A stretch of DNA of 64,000 bases from Natronorubrum daqingense (GTDB lineage: Archaea; Halobacteriota; Halobacteria; Halobacteriales; Natrialbaceae): assembly GCF_001971705.1 (NCBI RefSeq), contig NZ_CP019327.1:2046001-2110000 (forward strand). Direction: 5' to 3'. Position 1 is the stretch's first letter. The number at the start of each line of letters is the position of its first letter. A program made the position numbers and the translations under genes. The notes under the pieces were generated by a model that saw only the letters and a program-made list of their open reading frames with translations, ran no database searches and was not told the DNA's origin. Positions 53,254 through 62,023 of the stretch are shown here, piece by piece.

Positions 53254-53652
53254 GACGGCGGCGCTTCGTTCTCGAGGAGAAGGGTGTAATCGTCGTCAGC
53301 AACGCGCCCTTCAGGTGATTGTGAAACCGGGCAGACGACGAGAACCGGTCTCGAGAGTGACGAGGGCGAATGGCAAACCACTGATGGCGGCCTCGAGAGA
53401 CGAAGTCCACTCGCGTAAGTGCTGAATCCGTCTGCCATCTCGTTCTGAGAGTGTCAGCGATACTAACGAACGCCCTGGACAGGCGGATACACGCCCGGAC
53501 GGGCAGTTACACGACAACCACGAACTCGAGAACGGTCGGCTACTCCGACGTAGAAATGGTTCCGGACAGGCCGTATACTATTGAGCGCTATATCAAATCA
53601 TCTCGACACGGGAGACACGCCGTTTTTCTCGCTCGAGGGTCAACGTTCGACA
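53254..53652. other. Intergenic region, no gene seen
   Basis: A 399-bp gap before the PIN-like pair. GC-rich with several short open frames lacking coding character. An AT-richer stretch at 53570-53595 (CGTATACTATTGAGCGC) lies about 60-80 bp upstream of the 40-residue gene and may be its promoter. Confidence 0.35.
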
Positions 53653-53775
53653 ATGACCACGAGTTGGGACGATCTCTTCGATCGAGCCAGCGAATCGAGC
53701 GTGACGCTCGAGGAGTTACGAGAAACGGCCGGGAAACGATCCGACAGATCCGGAACAGAGGAGGGCGATGCCTGA
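53653..53775 (+). CDS. 40-residue acidic protein overlapping a PIN-like gene (possible antitoxin-like partner)
   Basis: A 40-residue product starting MTTSWDDLFDRASES with strong Ser/Glu/Asp content and helical propensity (VTLEELRETAGKRSDRSG). Its stop (53773-53775) overlaps the start of the PIN-like gene at 53768 by 8 bases, so both are read from one message. A small acidic protein preceding a PIN protein is the standard arrangement of VapB-VapC type toxin-antitoxin pairs, but this peptide has no DNA-binding domain that I can see. Confidence 0.55.
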   Translation: MTTSWDDLFDRASESSVTLEELRETAGKRSDRSGTEEGDA

Positions 53776-54241
53776 CACTCCACGTCTCGAGCGCGTCGTC
53801 GCGGACGCGGACGTGCTCGCAGCCGACCTGTTGGTTGGAGGAGACGCTCGAGACGCGCTGGATCACGTTCGCCGCCACTCGTGGGTCGAACTCGTCGCGA
53901 GCGATGCGTTGCTCGAGCAAACCGAACGACTCGTGACGGAACTGGCCGATGCGAAGTTGGCGAGCGATCATCGCGACCGACTCGAGGCAGAGCGAGTCGC
54001 CGTCGACCACCCCCCGGAGGACCACCCGGCGCTGGCTTCGGCCTACCACGGTGACGCTGCACACCTGCTTTCCTACGACGAGACGCTGCGCTCGCCGCAG
54101 GCGGCGCTATCGCTCCAACCACGCGTGTCGGTGAGCGTCCGCCCACCCGACGCCTTCGCGCGGTTGTTCGATCCCGAGAGCGTCTATAGAGAAGTCGAAG
54201 ACGGAGCGTATCCGGGACCCGATCGAGATCCTCGAGACTGA
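53768..54241 (+). CDS. PIN-like domain protein (DUF7384-like)
   Basis: A 157-residue protein with the PIN nuclease layout: an N-terminal strand ending in Asp (ERVVADADVLAADLL, residues 8-22), a helix with a conserved Glu (LLEQTERLVTEL, near residue 49), and a C-terminal Asp-rich strand-helix (HGDAAHLLSYDETL, around residue 100). Those positions are the metal ligands of PIN nucleases. Length is close to VapC. The C-terminal 35 residues are an acidic tail. I recall related haloarchaeal proteins as DUF7384; the RNA target is unknown. Confidence 0.65.
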   Translation: MPDTPRLERVVADADVLAADLLVGGDARDALDHVRRHSWVELVASDALLEQTERLVTELADAKLASDHRDRLEAERVAVDHPPEDHPALASAYHGDAAHLLSYDETLRSPQAALSLQPRVSVSVRPPDAFARLFDPESVYREVEDGAYPGPDRDPRD

Positions 54242-54284
54242 CCCGGTCGAACGCGTCACTCGAGTCGCCCCGAGACTGTCGGAG

Positions 54285-54836
54285 TCAATCCTCGTTCGAC
54301 GCGTACCACTCCGCAAACGCAGCGAAGGCACGGCCGCGGTGTGAGATGGCGTTTTTCTCCTCGGTGCTCATCTCCGAGAGCGTCTGTCCGTTGTACTCGA
54401 AGAGCGGATCGTAGCCGAACCCGCCGTCACCGCGTGGCGCAACGAGCGTTCCGGCGACCGATCCCGTGAACGTCTCTGTCCCGTCTGCGTCCGCGTAGGC
54501 GAGCACCGTCCGAAAGCGCGCCCGTCGGTTCGCTTCCTCGCGTGCGAGTCGCCAGAACCGTTCGATACCGACGGTATCCTCGACGTAGGCGGAGTAGGGA
54601 CCCGGAAATCCACCCAGTGCGTCGACGAACAGTCCCGTGTCGTCGACGATAACCGGGTCGTCACCCTCGCGCGCCTCGAACGTCTCTCGAGCGCCGTGTC
54701 TCGCGATCTCCTCGAGCGAGTCGCTCTGGATTTCGGTGTAGTCGTACTCGATCTGTTCGATGGTGTCGATTCCCTCGAAGTACTCGCGCGCTTCGCGGAC
54801 CTTGCCGTCGTTTCCCGTCACGAATCGGATGGTCAT
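54285..54836 (-). CDS. XTP/dITP diphosphatase (RdgB/HAM1 family)
   Basis: A 183-residue nucleotide pool sanitiser. IRFVTGNDGKVREAREYF opens it, VDDTGLFVDALGGFPGPYSAYV, GDGGFGYDPLFEYNGQTLSEMS and ISHRGRAFAAF complete the family signature. It hydrolyses deaminated purine triphosphates such as dITP and XTP. ATG 54836 is used; the frame upstream to 55373 is a Lys/Arg shadow and not coding. It converges with the PIN-like gene 43 bp away. Confidence 0.93.
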   Translation of the reverse strand: MTIRFVTGNDGKVREAREYFEGIDTIEQIEYDYTEIQSDSLEEIARHGARETFEAREGDDPVIVDDTGLFVDALGGFPGPYSAYVEDTVGIERFWRLAREEANRRARFRTVLAYADADGTETFTGSVAGTLVAPRGDGGFGYDPLFEYNGQTLSEMSTEEKNAISHRGRAFAAFAEWYASNED

Positions 54837-54976
54837 GTGCGAGCAACGTCTCGGTGACGCCAAAGCGTCGTCGGTTGCACGCGAGCGATCGAAGATCGAG
54901 AGAAAGCTAGCCACACGGCTGGCTACGAGCGGAAAAAGCGTGTGCGGCGGCAATGGAGTGGCTTCGTTCCCGCGTC

Positions 54977-55261
54977 TCAGTTCTCGTCGTCGTCGACGAT
55001 GACTTCGACGGGGTCGTCCTGGGTCTCTTGTTCTTGACTCGAGGTGCTCTGTTCTTGGTGCCAGAGGAGGACGCCGGCGACGAGGACGACGACCCACGAG
55101 CGCCAGTTCGCGAGGTTCAGCGTGTAGCCGACGCCGAACGGTTTCTCGACGAGCATGCCCTTGCCCGGTTTCCAGTACGACGAGAGCATGCGGCTCATGC
55201 TTGGTCGTTCGAAGTTGTACGGTACCCCGAGAATTTCTCCGGACGTCGGTTTGTCTGCCAT
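54977..55261 (-). CDS. DUF5808 domain protein
   Basis: A 94-residue protein: GEILGVPYNFERPSMSRMLSSYWKPGKGMLVEKPFGVGYTLNLANW matches the DUF5808 pattern, after which follow a hydrophobic helix (WVVVLVAGVLLW) and an acidic tail. The role of the domain is unknown. It is a likely single-pass membrane protein with its DUF domain inside or outside undetermined. The next gene on the plus strand starts 163 bp away. Confidence 0.78.
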   Translation of the reverse strand: MADKPTSGEILGVPYNFERPSMSRMLSSYWKPGKGMLVEKPFGVGYTLNLANWRSWVVVLVAGVLLWHQEQSTSSQEQETQDDPVEVIVDDDEN

Positions 55262-55423
55262 GGGCGAATGTACGGCGTCCCCTAATATGAGTATTGGGTG
55301 CTCGTCTCCATGGTCGAAACAGGGGTGGTCGTGTTCGAGGGAGTGGCGGCGGTGCAAACTCGCCGTCGATCACCGTCGCTGGCGGGCCCGAACTGTTTTG
55401 TTCGCGTCCGTCGAGAATCGGCT

Positions 55424-55636
55424 ATGAAACGCAACGTCGGCCGGAGAGACCGTATCGTGAGAGGGGTCCTCGGTATTTGGCTCCTCGTCGTCGCGAGCGC
55501 AGCGTTCTCCGAGGACAAGTACGACAGAGCCGCGATCGCGGCGATTGCCGGCCTCGGGCTCCTCCAAAATGCACTGACCAGTTTCTGTGGCGGGAATTTC
55601 CTGTTCGGCATCGATACGACGAGCGACGCCGAATAA
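55424..55636 (+). CDS. DUF2892/YgaP-like small membrane protein
   Basis: A 70-residue protein starting MKRNVGRRDRIVRGVLGIW with two hydrophobic helices and a short C-terminus ending in FLFGIDTTSDAE. The RNVGRRDR-IVRGVLG start is the DUF2892 signature. The gene converges with the Kae1-Bud32 gene, 3 bp apart. Function unknown. Confidence 0.8.
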   Translation: MKRNVGRRDRIVRGVLGIWLLVVASAAFSEDKYDRAAIAAIAGLGLLQNALTSFCGGNFLFGIDTTSDAE

Positions 55637-55639
55637 CGC

Positions 55640-57313
55640 TCACTCCTCGACGTACCGACCGCGGCCTTCGATATCTCGCAGGCGCTCGAGGACGCGCTCG
55701 TGGCCCACCTCACGATACCCCGCTTGGACAGCATCACGAAGCAGTTCGGGATCGTCCGCGGTGCCAACCAGACTCTGATCGAAGACGTGGAGGTCCATCG
55801 CGTAGTCTTCGACGTGGTCGGTGTGATAGCCGAGGCCGAAATCGATGAGGAACGTCCGTTCGGGACTCACGCGAACGTTTCGCGTCGTCGGATCGCCGTG
55901 GACGAACCCCGCTTCGTGGAGCGTCGCGAGGTGTCGACCCACGGCACGAACCCGCTCGCGAGACAACCCGTCGCGGAGGTCCGCGTCGCCGACGTACTCG
56001 AGTTCGAGCGTCGCCTCAAGTGGATCGACGTCGGAGAGCACGGGCGTCGGAACCCCCTCGCGGCGAGCGAGACTCGTGAGTCGGGCCTCGAGCGTCGTCC
56101 GTTCGCGTCTGAGACGGTCGTCGAGGACGGGATGACGGTACGTTTTGGCCACCCGACGCTTACGGACGCGTCCCGCCGTCGGATCGAGGTCGACGAGCGC
56201 CTCCGCGCCTCGAACCTCGGTTTCGTCCTCGCCACGACCGACCACCAGTTCGGATTCGTCGCTGCGCCACGTGACCGGGACCTGATCGGGTCGGTAGTTC
56301 GGATCGACGCGCGAGTCCTCGAGCGCGATCGTCTCGCCGGCGTCGTACATCTTCGCACCGAGGACGGCGATCATCCCGGCGTTGTCCCGGAGGAATCGAG
56401 GCTCGGGCGCGTGGAAGTCGGCCCCGCGTTGGTCGCACATGTCCGCGAGCATCTCGCGCAGTCGGGCGTTCTGGCCGACGCCGCCACCCAGGACGAGTTC
56501 GTCGCTCCCGGTCAACGAGAGCGCGCGCTCGGAGACTTCGGTGAGCATAGCGAAGACGTTCTCTTGGAGTGAGAAACAGACGTCCTCGAGAGGCGTTCCA
56601 TCGTCGGACGCCTGCTTCGCCGCGCTCATAATTCCCGAGAACGAGAAATCCATTCCCTTGACGACGTATGGGAGGTCGACGTACTCGCCGTCTTTCGCGG
56701 CCCGCTCGACTTTCGGGCCGCCGGGGTGTGACCAGCCGACGTGGCGCGTGAACTTATCGATCGCGTTTCCGACGCCCGTATCCATCGTTTCGCCGAGGAC
56801 GCGGTAGCGACCGTTTCGATACGCCAGCAGGTGGGCGTTCGCCCCGCTCGCGTTCAAACAGACCGGCGAGTCGAACTCGGCCGTGTGCCGGCCGATCTCG
56901 AGGTGGGCGACCATGTGATTGACGCCGACGAGAGGTACCGAGAGCGTCTGGCTCAGCGTGCGTGCGGCCGTTCCGACGATTCGCAGGCAGGGGCCGAGTC
57001 CGGGGCCCTGTGAGAAGGCGACGGCGTCGATGGGCGAATCCCGCTGGCTCGAAGAAGAGCGCTCGCTACCGTCTGTTGCTCGGGGCTCACTCGCGCTGTC
57101 AGCCGTTTCTCGGGCGTGTTCGAGGACGTCCGCCACGACCCGCGGGATCGCCTCGTGCATGTGTTCTGCGGCCTCGCGCGGATGGATGCCGCCGCTGTCG
57201 GGTTCGTACGCGTCGCTCTGGATGTATACGTCGTCGGACTCAGAATCGTACAGCGCCGCGCTGGCCGCCCAGGCGGTGCCTTCGATCCCGAGAATTCTGG
57301 TAGTAGAACTCAC
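55640..57313 (-). CDS. Kae1-Bud32 fusion: tRNA threonylcarbamoyladenosine synthase with kinase/ATPase
   Basis: A 557-residue KEOPS protein, GTG start at 57313. The Kae1 half has GIEGTAWAASAAL, the iron/zinc motif HMVAHLEIGRHTA with two His, and SGIMSAAKQASDD. The Bud32 half carries VHGDPTTRNVRV and FLIDFGLGYHT, the atypical small kinase motifs. Kae1 makes the N6-threonylcarbamoyl group at tRNA position A37, and Bud32 supports complex function. The fusion is normal in haloarchaea and lies next to S27ae and S24e. Confidence 0.93.
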   Translation of the reverse strand: MSSTTRILGIEGTAWAASAALYDSESDDVYIQSDAYEPDSGGIHPREAAEHMHEAIPRVVADVLEHARETADSASEPRATDGSERSSSSQRDSPIDAVAFSQGPGLGPCLRIVGTAARTLSQTLSVPLVGVNHMVAHLEIGRHTAEFDSPVCLNASGANAHLLAYRNGRYRVLGETMDTGVGNAIDKFTRHVGWSHPGGPKVERAAKDGEYVDLPYVVKGMDFSFSGIMSAAKQASDDGTPLEDVCFSLQENVFAMLTEVSERALSLTGSDELVLGGGVGQNARLREMLADMCDQRGADFHAPEPRFLRDNAGMIAVLGAKMYDAGETIALEDSRVDPNYRPDQVPVTWRSDESELVVGRGEDETEVRGAEALVDLDPTAGRVRKRRVAKTYRHPVLDDRLRRERTTLEARLTSLARREGVPTPVLSDVDPLEATLELEYVGDADLRDGLSRERVRAVGRHLATLHEAGFVHGDPTTRNVRVSPERTFLIDFGLGYHTDHVEDYAMDLHVFDQSLVGTADDPELLRDAVQAGYREVGHERVLERLRDIEGRGRYVEE

Positions 57314-57368
57314 GTATCGTGTCTACGCGCTCGAGGTCGAAACTGACCGAGCGCAGTGGTTGGCTCCG

Positions 57369-57503
57369 TTACTCCCACTCGGTGTAGCCACACTTACCGC
57401 AGTGCGTGCGGTCACCGTGGTCTGCGAGGAACGCGTCTCCGCATCGTGGACACTGTTCTCGCTCCGTGGTTCCGTCGTCGCCGTAGAGTTCGTGTCGGGC
57501 CAT
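57369..57503 (-). CDS. rps27ae: 30S ribosomal protein eS31 (S27ae)
   Basis: A 44-residue zinc-ribbon protein starting [21 protein letters not shown] and ending [11 protein letters not shown]. Two CxxC pairs (CPRC and CGKC) give the four-cysteine zinc site of S27ae. It starts one base after the stop of S24e and is followed by Kae1-Bud32 56 bp on, the usual archaeal order S24e-S27ae-Kae1. Its small size easily hides it from automatic gene calls. Confidence 0.92.
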   Translation of the reverse strand: MARHELYGDDGTTEREQCPRCGDAFLADHGDRTHCGKCGYTEWE

Positions 57504-57504
57504 C

Positions 57505-57846
57505 TTAGGCTTCCTCCGCTTCGGCTTCCGCGTCGGCATCAGCCTCAGCCTCTGCGTCGGCTTCTTCGTCGCCGATCTTGTTTCGCTCGAGCATGTGGTC
57601 TTGCTCGACGTCTCGGGCGTTGTCAGCCGTCTCGTAGACCTTCGCCTGTCCGACCGTCTTTCGCATACCGAATTTGGTGTCGAGTTTACGGACGACGACC
57701 TCGTCGGCGTCCTTGTTCAGTTTCGCCGCGAGGCTGTCGCGAACCTGCAGTCGCGACGGCGTCGCGTCCTCGTGGACCAGTTCGAAGGTTACGTCGGTAC
57801 GATGCAACATGGGATTTTCCGTTTCGGAAACGATGTCGACGTCCAT
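57505..57846 (-). CDS. rps24e: 30S ribosomal protein eS24 (S24e)
   Basis: A 113-residue ribosomal protein: [44 protein letters not shown] is the family opening, and [18 protein letters not shown] the core. The last 25 residues are an acidic Ala/Glu/Asp tail, normal for haloarchaeal ribosomal proteins. It is first in a S24e-S27ae unit. Confidence 0.94.
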   Translation of the reverse strand: MDVDIVSETENPMLHRTDVTFELVHEDATPSRLQVRDSLAAKLNKDADEVVVRKLDTKFGMRKTVGQAKVYETADNARDVEQDHMLERNKIGDEEADAEAEADADAEAEAEEA

Positions 57847-57997
57847 GATATCACTCAGTTACACTACTATCCCCGTGTAGCGCCTAAAAGGATTTCGAAG
57901 CACTCACCGACTTCGACCGGAGAACGATGGGACCGCCACCGAATCAGGCGCAACCGACATCAAATTCAGGCGCGACCGACACCGGATCGGAGACACG

Positions 57998-59017
57998 TCA
58001 CTCGAGAACGACTAGTCCGCGCGGCGTCTGGGACTCGTAGCCGTCCGTCCACTCGAGTTGCAGTCGTTCCCAGCGGTCGCCGAAGTCGTCGCTCCGGAAG
58101 AGTCCGCGGTTATTCAGCGCGTAGACGCTCCCTTCGTTGGTGGTATCGAAGACGGCTCTGACGACACCCGACCCCGTCGGCAATCCGCGGTCGTCGAGTC
58201 GGGTCCACGCCTCGCCGTCGGTTTTTCGGTAGACGTACGATTCGGCTGTGTCGACGCTGTGCGCGCTCGAGGCACCGCTCGCACTCGAGACGATCACGGC
58301 GTTCGGATCGGACGGATCGACGGCGAGCCCCCAGCAGTAGGTGTGCTCGAGACCGTCTTGAGGCCGGCGCCACGACTCGCCGCCGTCGTCGCTCTCCGCG
58401 TAGCCGTCGCCCGCGGCGGTGTACACCCGGCCCTCTCGATCAGGGTGTACTGCAAGCGTGTGGTTATCACGCCGGGAACCTGCTGGACGCTCCTCCCACG
58501 TCTCACCACCGTCAGTGCTCAAGACGAACGCGCCGGCCTCGATACCGACGTAGAGTCGATCCGGATCGAACGGATCGACCTCGAGCCACCGAACGTGATG
58601 GGTGTGTGGTCGGGGCGGAAAGTACCACTCGTCCGACGAGGGCAGGTCCGTCACGTCCGAGAGGTGCGTCCAAGAGTTGCCGCCGTCGGTGGAGCGGTAG
58701 ATTCGACTCGGCTCCGTTCCTGCGTACAGGACATCCGGATCGTGGGGACTGATCGCGAGCGACATCACGGCGTCACTGACAAATGGTGTCTCGAGGTGCT
58801 CGATCGAGATATCGTCGCCGTCCGTCGGTGCGTGGACCCGAACGAGTCCGTTCTCGAACGTCCCGGCGAACGCGCGATCCGGCCGTTCTGATGAGGCGAC
58901 TACGCACTCGAGTTCGTGACTCTCGAGGGTGCTCAGGACACGCCAGTCGCTGCCCCGTTGGGCGTCTGTCTGGCACACGAGGAGCCGATCTCCTAACGCG
59001 ACGAAGAGCGTTGACAT
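57998..59017 (-). CDS. WD40/BNR-type beta-propeller protein
   Basis: A 339-residue protein made of repeated blades of the BNR/Asp-box type: IYRSTDGGNSWTHL, VLSTDGGETWEER, SDDGGESWRRP and FRSDDFGDRWERL all match the SxDxGxTW pattern. There is no signal peptide, so it is cytoplasmic. Relatives are sialidase-like or photosynthesis-system-II-repair-like, without a predictable role. It is the only gene on this strand between S24e and the HTH_10 regulator. Confidence 0.82.
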   Translation of the reverse strand: MSTLFVALGDRLLVCQTDAQRGSDWRVLSTLESHELECVVASSERPDRAFAGTFENGLVRVHAPTDGDDISIEHLETPFVSDAVMSLAISPHDPDVLYAGTEPSRIYRSTDGGNSWTHLSDVTDLPSSDEWYFPPRPHTHHVRWLEVDPFDPDRLYVGIEAGAFVLSTDGGETWEERPAGSRRDNHTLAVHPDREGRVYTAAGDGYAESDDGGESWRRPQDGLEHTYCWGLAVDPSDPNAVIVSSASGASSAHSVDTAESYVYRKTDGEAWTRLDDRGLPTGSGVVRAVFDTTNEGSVYALNNRGLFRSDDFGDRWERLQLEWTDGYESQTPRGLVVLE

Positions 59018-59064
59018 ACGTCAACAGACGGCAGCCAGCTACTAACGCTGTTGGGGTGGGTTCA

Positions 59065-59793
59065 CTACCTCGAGGGTTTCGTTTCAGCGCTTCGATCGGG
59101 TGTCGACGGCGTCCCATGATCCGTCCTCGAGGTGCCGCCGAGGACGATCGTCGACATGAGCTGGGACTCGATTCGACGAAGGTGCTGGCCGACAGTCCCC
59201 GCCGAACAACCCAGTTCGTCCGCTATCTCTTGGTACGTGACTTCTCGTGGTTCCTGGTAGTATCCTTCCTCGATCGCGACGGACAATACTTCTCGCTGGC
59301 GATTCGTCAGATCGATCAATGGTTGGCCATCGGAGGGATCGTACCGACCGAGTCGTTCGATATCCAGGTCAGTGAGGGCCCGCGTTTCGGAGATCAACGA
59401 CCGAAGTTCGCTCTCGCTGCCGATCTGTGAAACGCGGAGGTGTGCATTGTTCGGACCAGTGTATTCCATCGGATAATCGAGCAACACCGCGTGTCGCTGA
59501 TGGATCTCGAGGAGATTCGTCGTCAACTCGCTTGGCTGGTAGTGCATCTGCAAGATTTTGCTCTCGTTGACGTCACTGAGCATGTACTCGAAGACGTTCG
59601 ACGACGGATGCTCGAGCGCGCGGGTCACGTCCTCCCGATCCCCAACGATCTCTCGGCGCGTCACGATCGTACCGTCACTGAGGAAATCAGTATCCTGGAT
59701 CGTTCGAAGGGTGACGCCGTACTCGCTCAACACCTGTTCACCCGGATCGAAATACCCTTGCTGAGGTGTGAGTACGTATGTCACATATCGCAT
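59065..59793 (-). CDS. HTH_10 (bacterioopsin-activator-type) transcriptional regulator
   Basis: A 242-residue protein. The C-terminal part LTNRQREVLSVAIEEGYYQEPREVTYQEIADELGCSAGTVGQHLRRIES is the HTH_10 domain found in Bat and related haloarchaeal regulators. The N-terminal domain (MRYVTYVLTPQQGYFDPGE) is a ligand or protein-interaction fold of the GAF-like Bat-associated type. The target is unknown; the divergent gene at 60026 is a candidate. An AT-rich promoter lies directly upstream. Confidence 0.85.
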   Translation of the reverse strand: MRYVTYVLTPQQGYFDPGEQVLSEYGVTLRTIQDTDFLSDGTIVTRREIVGDREDVTRALEHPSSNVFEYMLSDVNESKILQMHYQPSELTTNLLEIHQRHAVLLDYPMEYTGPNNAHLRVSQIGSESELRSLISETRALTDLDIERLGRYDPSDGQPLIDLTNRQREVLSVAIEEGYYQEPREVTYQEIADELGCSAGTVGQHLRRIESQLMSTIVLGGTSRTDHGTPSTPDRSAETKPSR

Positions 59794-59814
59794 GTCATCT
59801 ATCTCAGACGTGCC

Positions 59815-59826
59815 GGTAAATAATAA
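59815..59826 (-). promoter_or_regulatory. TATA-like element of the HTH_10 regulator gene
   Basis: On the minus strand TTATTATTTACC is centred about 27 bp upstream of ATG 59793, leaderless spacing. The 232-bp divergent gap to 60026 also carries the AT-rich tract TTTAAATAAATTGAATAAATTG near 59834-59855. Confidence 0.5.
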
Positions 59827-60025
59827 TTACGGTTTTAAATAAATTGAATAAATTGTTTAACAGAAGATGGTGAAGGTTCCGTTCGTGGCGAACGGAGGCA
59901 GCGATTCGCTACGCAACACCGAACGGTGTAATCGTCTGGCGCGGAAGATGCGCGGCCTCCAGGTTCTGAAGTCAACACTGGTTCACCAGAACTATTAGGT
60001 CACAGCGGCCAATCGGTTTTCGACG

Positions 60026-60337
60026 ATGACCGATCGGCCGCCCTCCCCTCCATCGCCGACACTTTCCAGTACGAAGAGTACCGAGAAATCGCGCACCGTC
60101 GTTACGACGTCCCAACTTGCCAGTCGCATCGAAACCACCCTCGGTTGTCGACTCGAGGACGCGTTTCTCGAAGACGTCTTACTCGAATTAGACCGGAGCG
60201 ACTACGTCGAGTGGGTGCGAATCACCCGCGACGGCGAGTACGTCTGGGATTTAACCAATTCGGCCGACCGAATTGCGACAACCATCGCGACTCGTGTCGT
60301 CGACTGGGTCGTCGATTGGCTCGAGGGAACGGACTGA
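60026..60337 (+). CDS. Small hypothetical haloarchaeal protein
   Basis: A 103-residue protein with a Ser/Pro-rich disordered N-terminus and a compact C-terminal part (CRLEDAFLEDVLLELDRSDYVEWVRITRDGEYVWDL). Coding bias is good. There is no recognised domain. It is divergent from the HTH_10 regulator and might be its target, which is inference. Confidence 0.6.
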   Translation: MTDRPPSPPSPTLSSTKSTEKSRTVVTTSQLASRIETTLGCRLEDAFLEDVLLELDRSDYVEWVRITRDGEYVWDLTNSADRIATTIATRVVDWVVDWLEGTD

Positions 60338-61139
60338 GGACCCGTGACGACGTTCGTCTCGAGAACAGAGACATCGAAGAATAGCGTCAAAGTCGTCGTA
60401 AGTGATGTCGATCGAACCGTGAGTCGTGGACTCTCCCTACTACAAACCGAACATCTCCGTCCGTGGACCAGTGAGTAGCGAGTGAAACGACAGCATAGAC
60501 GACGCTGGTCGTGTGTCGAGACGCACCCACGTTTCGGACAAAAATCACGATAGACGTCGGTGGTGAGCCGACGTTACCGCCTCCCCTCCCCCTTCCGAGC
60601 GTTTCAACCGCACGGGGTCGTTATCGGTAGGTGCGATAGGGTGGTGACGTTGGGTTGTGCGTGATCGGTGACGGGGACGTTGTAATTGTCTCATATCGGA
60701 TGGAACCTGCCGGCGACGACAGTATCCCAATCCCCGTCAGTAAGGGAGTTCGAGCAAGACAAAATATACTTACTGGCAGAAAAACCGGCATTCAATTGTA
60801 TTATCCGTTCTGAAGCGTGTTTTCAACAGAAATCGTGTCTCGAGTATGACGCTTCGACGAGTCCACGACTGACCGAGCGAAGCGACATGAAAGAGTAGAC
60901 TCGAGAAGACACAGTTTGCCGAGCAGTTGCTCGGTTCCCTCTCAAAGACACCGGGATGTGACCTCGAGAAAAGACGAGTGCTCGAGACGCTGGCACTGCG
61001 ACGTCCAGGCTTCAAATCCCGCCTCGACCATTCTCGCTCATAGAACTCGCTCCGATGGACCCGTCGGGATTGAGCAAACGCGAAGCGTTTGCGATGTTCG
61101 ACGAGTCCACGACTGAACGAGCGAAGCGACGTGAAGAAG
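60338..61139. other. Gene-free 0.8-kb stretch upstream of tRNA-Ala
   Basis: It holds no convincing gene. It contains a 51-bp near-identical direct copy of the sequence beside the tRNA-Ala 3' end (60853-60903 and 61097-61147), a plus-strand tRNA-3'-end-like piece (GGCTTCAAATCCCGCC, near 61011) and a hairpin CCGAGCA-GT-TGCTCGG near 60919. Together these look like leftovers of integration events at the tRNA. Confidence 0.5.
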
Positions 61140-61147
61140 TGGACTCG
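60853..61147. repeat. 51-bp direct repeat bracketing about 190 bp beside tRNA-Ala
   Basis: TTCGACGAGTCCACGACTGA... at 60853-60903 repeats at 61097-61147 with five base differences. The right copy extends into the tRNA 3' end. Each copy begins with CGACGAGTCCAC, the reverse of the tRNA 3' acceptor strand. Confidence 0.75.
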
Positions 61148-61211
61148 TCGGGATTTGAACCCGAGGCCTCTTCCTTGCGAAGGAAGCGATCTACCACTGA
61201 TCTACGAGCCC
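61140..61211 (-). tRNA. tRNA-Ala (anticodon CGC)
   Basis: Reading the minus strand from 61211, acceptor stem GGGCTCG pairs with CGAGTCC and includes the G3-U70 pair that identifies alanine tRNA. The anticodon stem-loop is CTTCC-TTCGCAA-GGAAG, giving anticodon CGC. T arm CGGG-TTCAAAT-CCCG is intact, and the discriminator base is A. CCA is not encoded and no intron is visible. Confidence 0.95.
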
Positions 61212-61324
61212 GCGACCGTTTCTACCCGCGAGATCTATTTGTAGCTTATGCTTCGAGATTAGACGACGGCCGCCGAGTTTAGATGCAAAGCGATCCAACC
61301 GGCCGTCGTGCCTCGAGTCGATGC

Positions 61325-62023
61325 TCACCGGCTCGCGGAAGTTCCGACGTGCAAGATGCGAGCGCGCCCGGCGAGCATCCCGACTAAGAAGCCGGTGAAG
61401 TGGGCGAGAAGTGCGATCCCGGGGCCAGCAGTCGCCAACGTTACGGCGGCTGCGAGACCGACGAAGACGACGGCCGTCAGCCACTGTGGAACCTCGACGA
61501 ACGACGCGAGTCCGGCCGACAGTCGGTTCGACGCGATCAGGTAGCCCAACAAGGCGAAGACGCCGCCGCTGGCGCCGATGACGCCTCCGGTTCCGGGGAC
61601 GCCGAATATCGGTGCCGCCGCTGCGGCGTTCGTTAGAACGATCTGTGAGAGGCCGGCAATCGCCCCCGTCAGGAGGAAGAACGCGTGAAATCGAACTCGA
61701 GTGGTCGCTCGAGCGACGGGCCAGCCGAAGACGACGAGCGCGATACTGTTCGACAGTAGGTGTCCGAGCCCCTGATGCGCGTAGACGCTCGCGACGACCG
61801 ACAGGAGGTTATCGGTCACTGGCGGTGACAGGACGAACAATCCAGCCACGAGTCCTAGCCCGACGATCAACGCGAGGTGGTAAACGAAGAAGACGACGGC
61901 GAACACGACCAAGAGATCGACGATAGCGCCACTCGAGCCGGTAGCTGTGGATCCATCGTCGGGACTCGACTCTGGGAACGGGTTTGGAGAGGGTTTCACT
62001 CGTGAGTGCGAGCGACCAGCCAT
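61325..62023 (-). CDS. Rhomboid family intramembrane serine protease
   Basis: A 232-residue protein with about six membrane helices after a polar 30-residue N-terminus. The Ser motif GASGGVFALLGY (GxSG) and the His helix AHFTGFLVGMLAG form the catalytic dyad, and HQGLGHLLSNSIAL is the conserved upstream His/Asn motif. It cleaves within membrane helices; substrates are unknown. ATG 62023 is chosen over 62062. Confidence 0.9.
   Translation of the reverse strand: MAGRSHSRVKPSPNPFPESSPDDGSTATGSSGAIVDLLVVFAVVFFVYHLALIVGLGLVAGLFVLSPPVTDNLLSVVASVYAHQGLGHLLSNSIALVVFGWPVARATTRVRFHAFFLLTGAIAGLSQIVLTNAAAAAPIFGVPGTGGVIGASGGVFALLGYLIASNRLSAGLASFVEVPQWLTAVVFVGLAAAVTLATAGPGIALLAHFTGFLVGMLAGRARILHVGTSASR

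Noticed and set aside
60545-60730. Short minus-strand open frame in the gene-free stretch
   Set aside because: Arg/His-rich without coding bias or start context.
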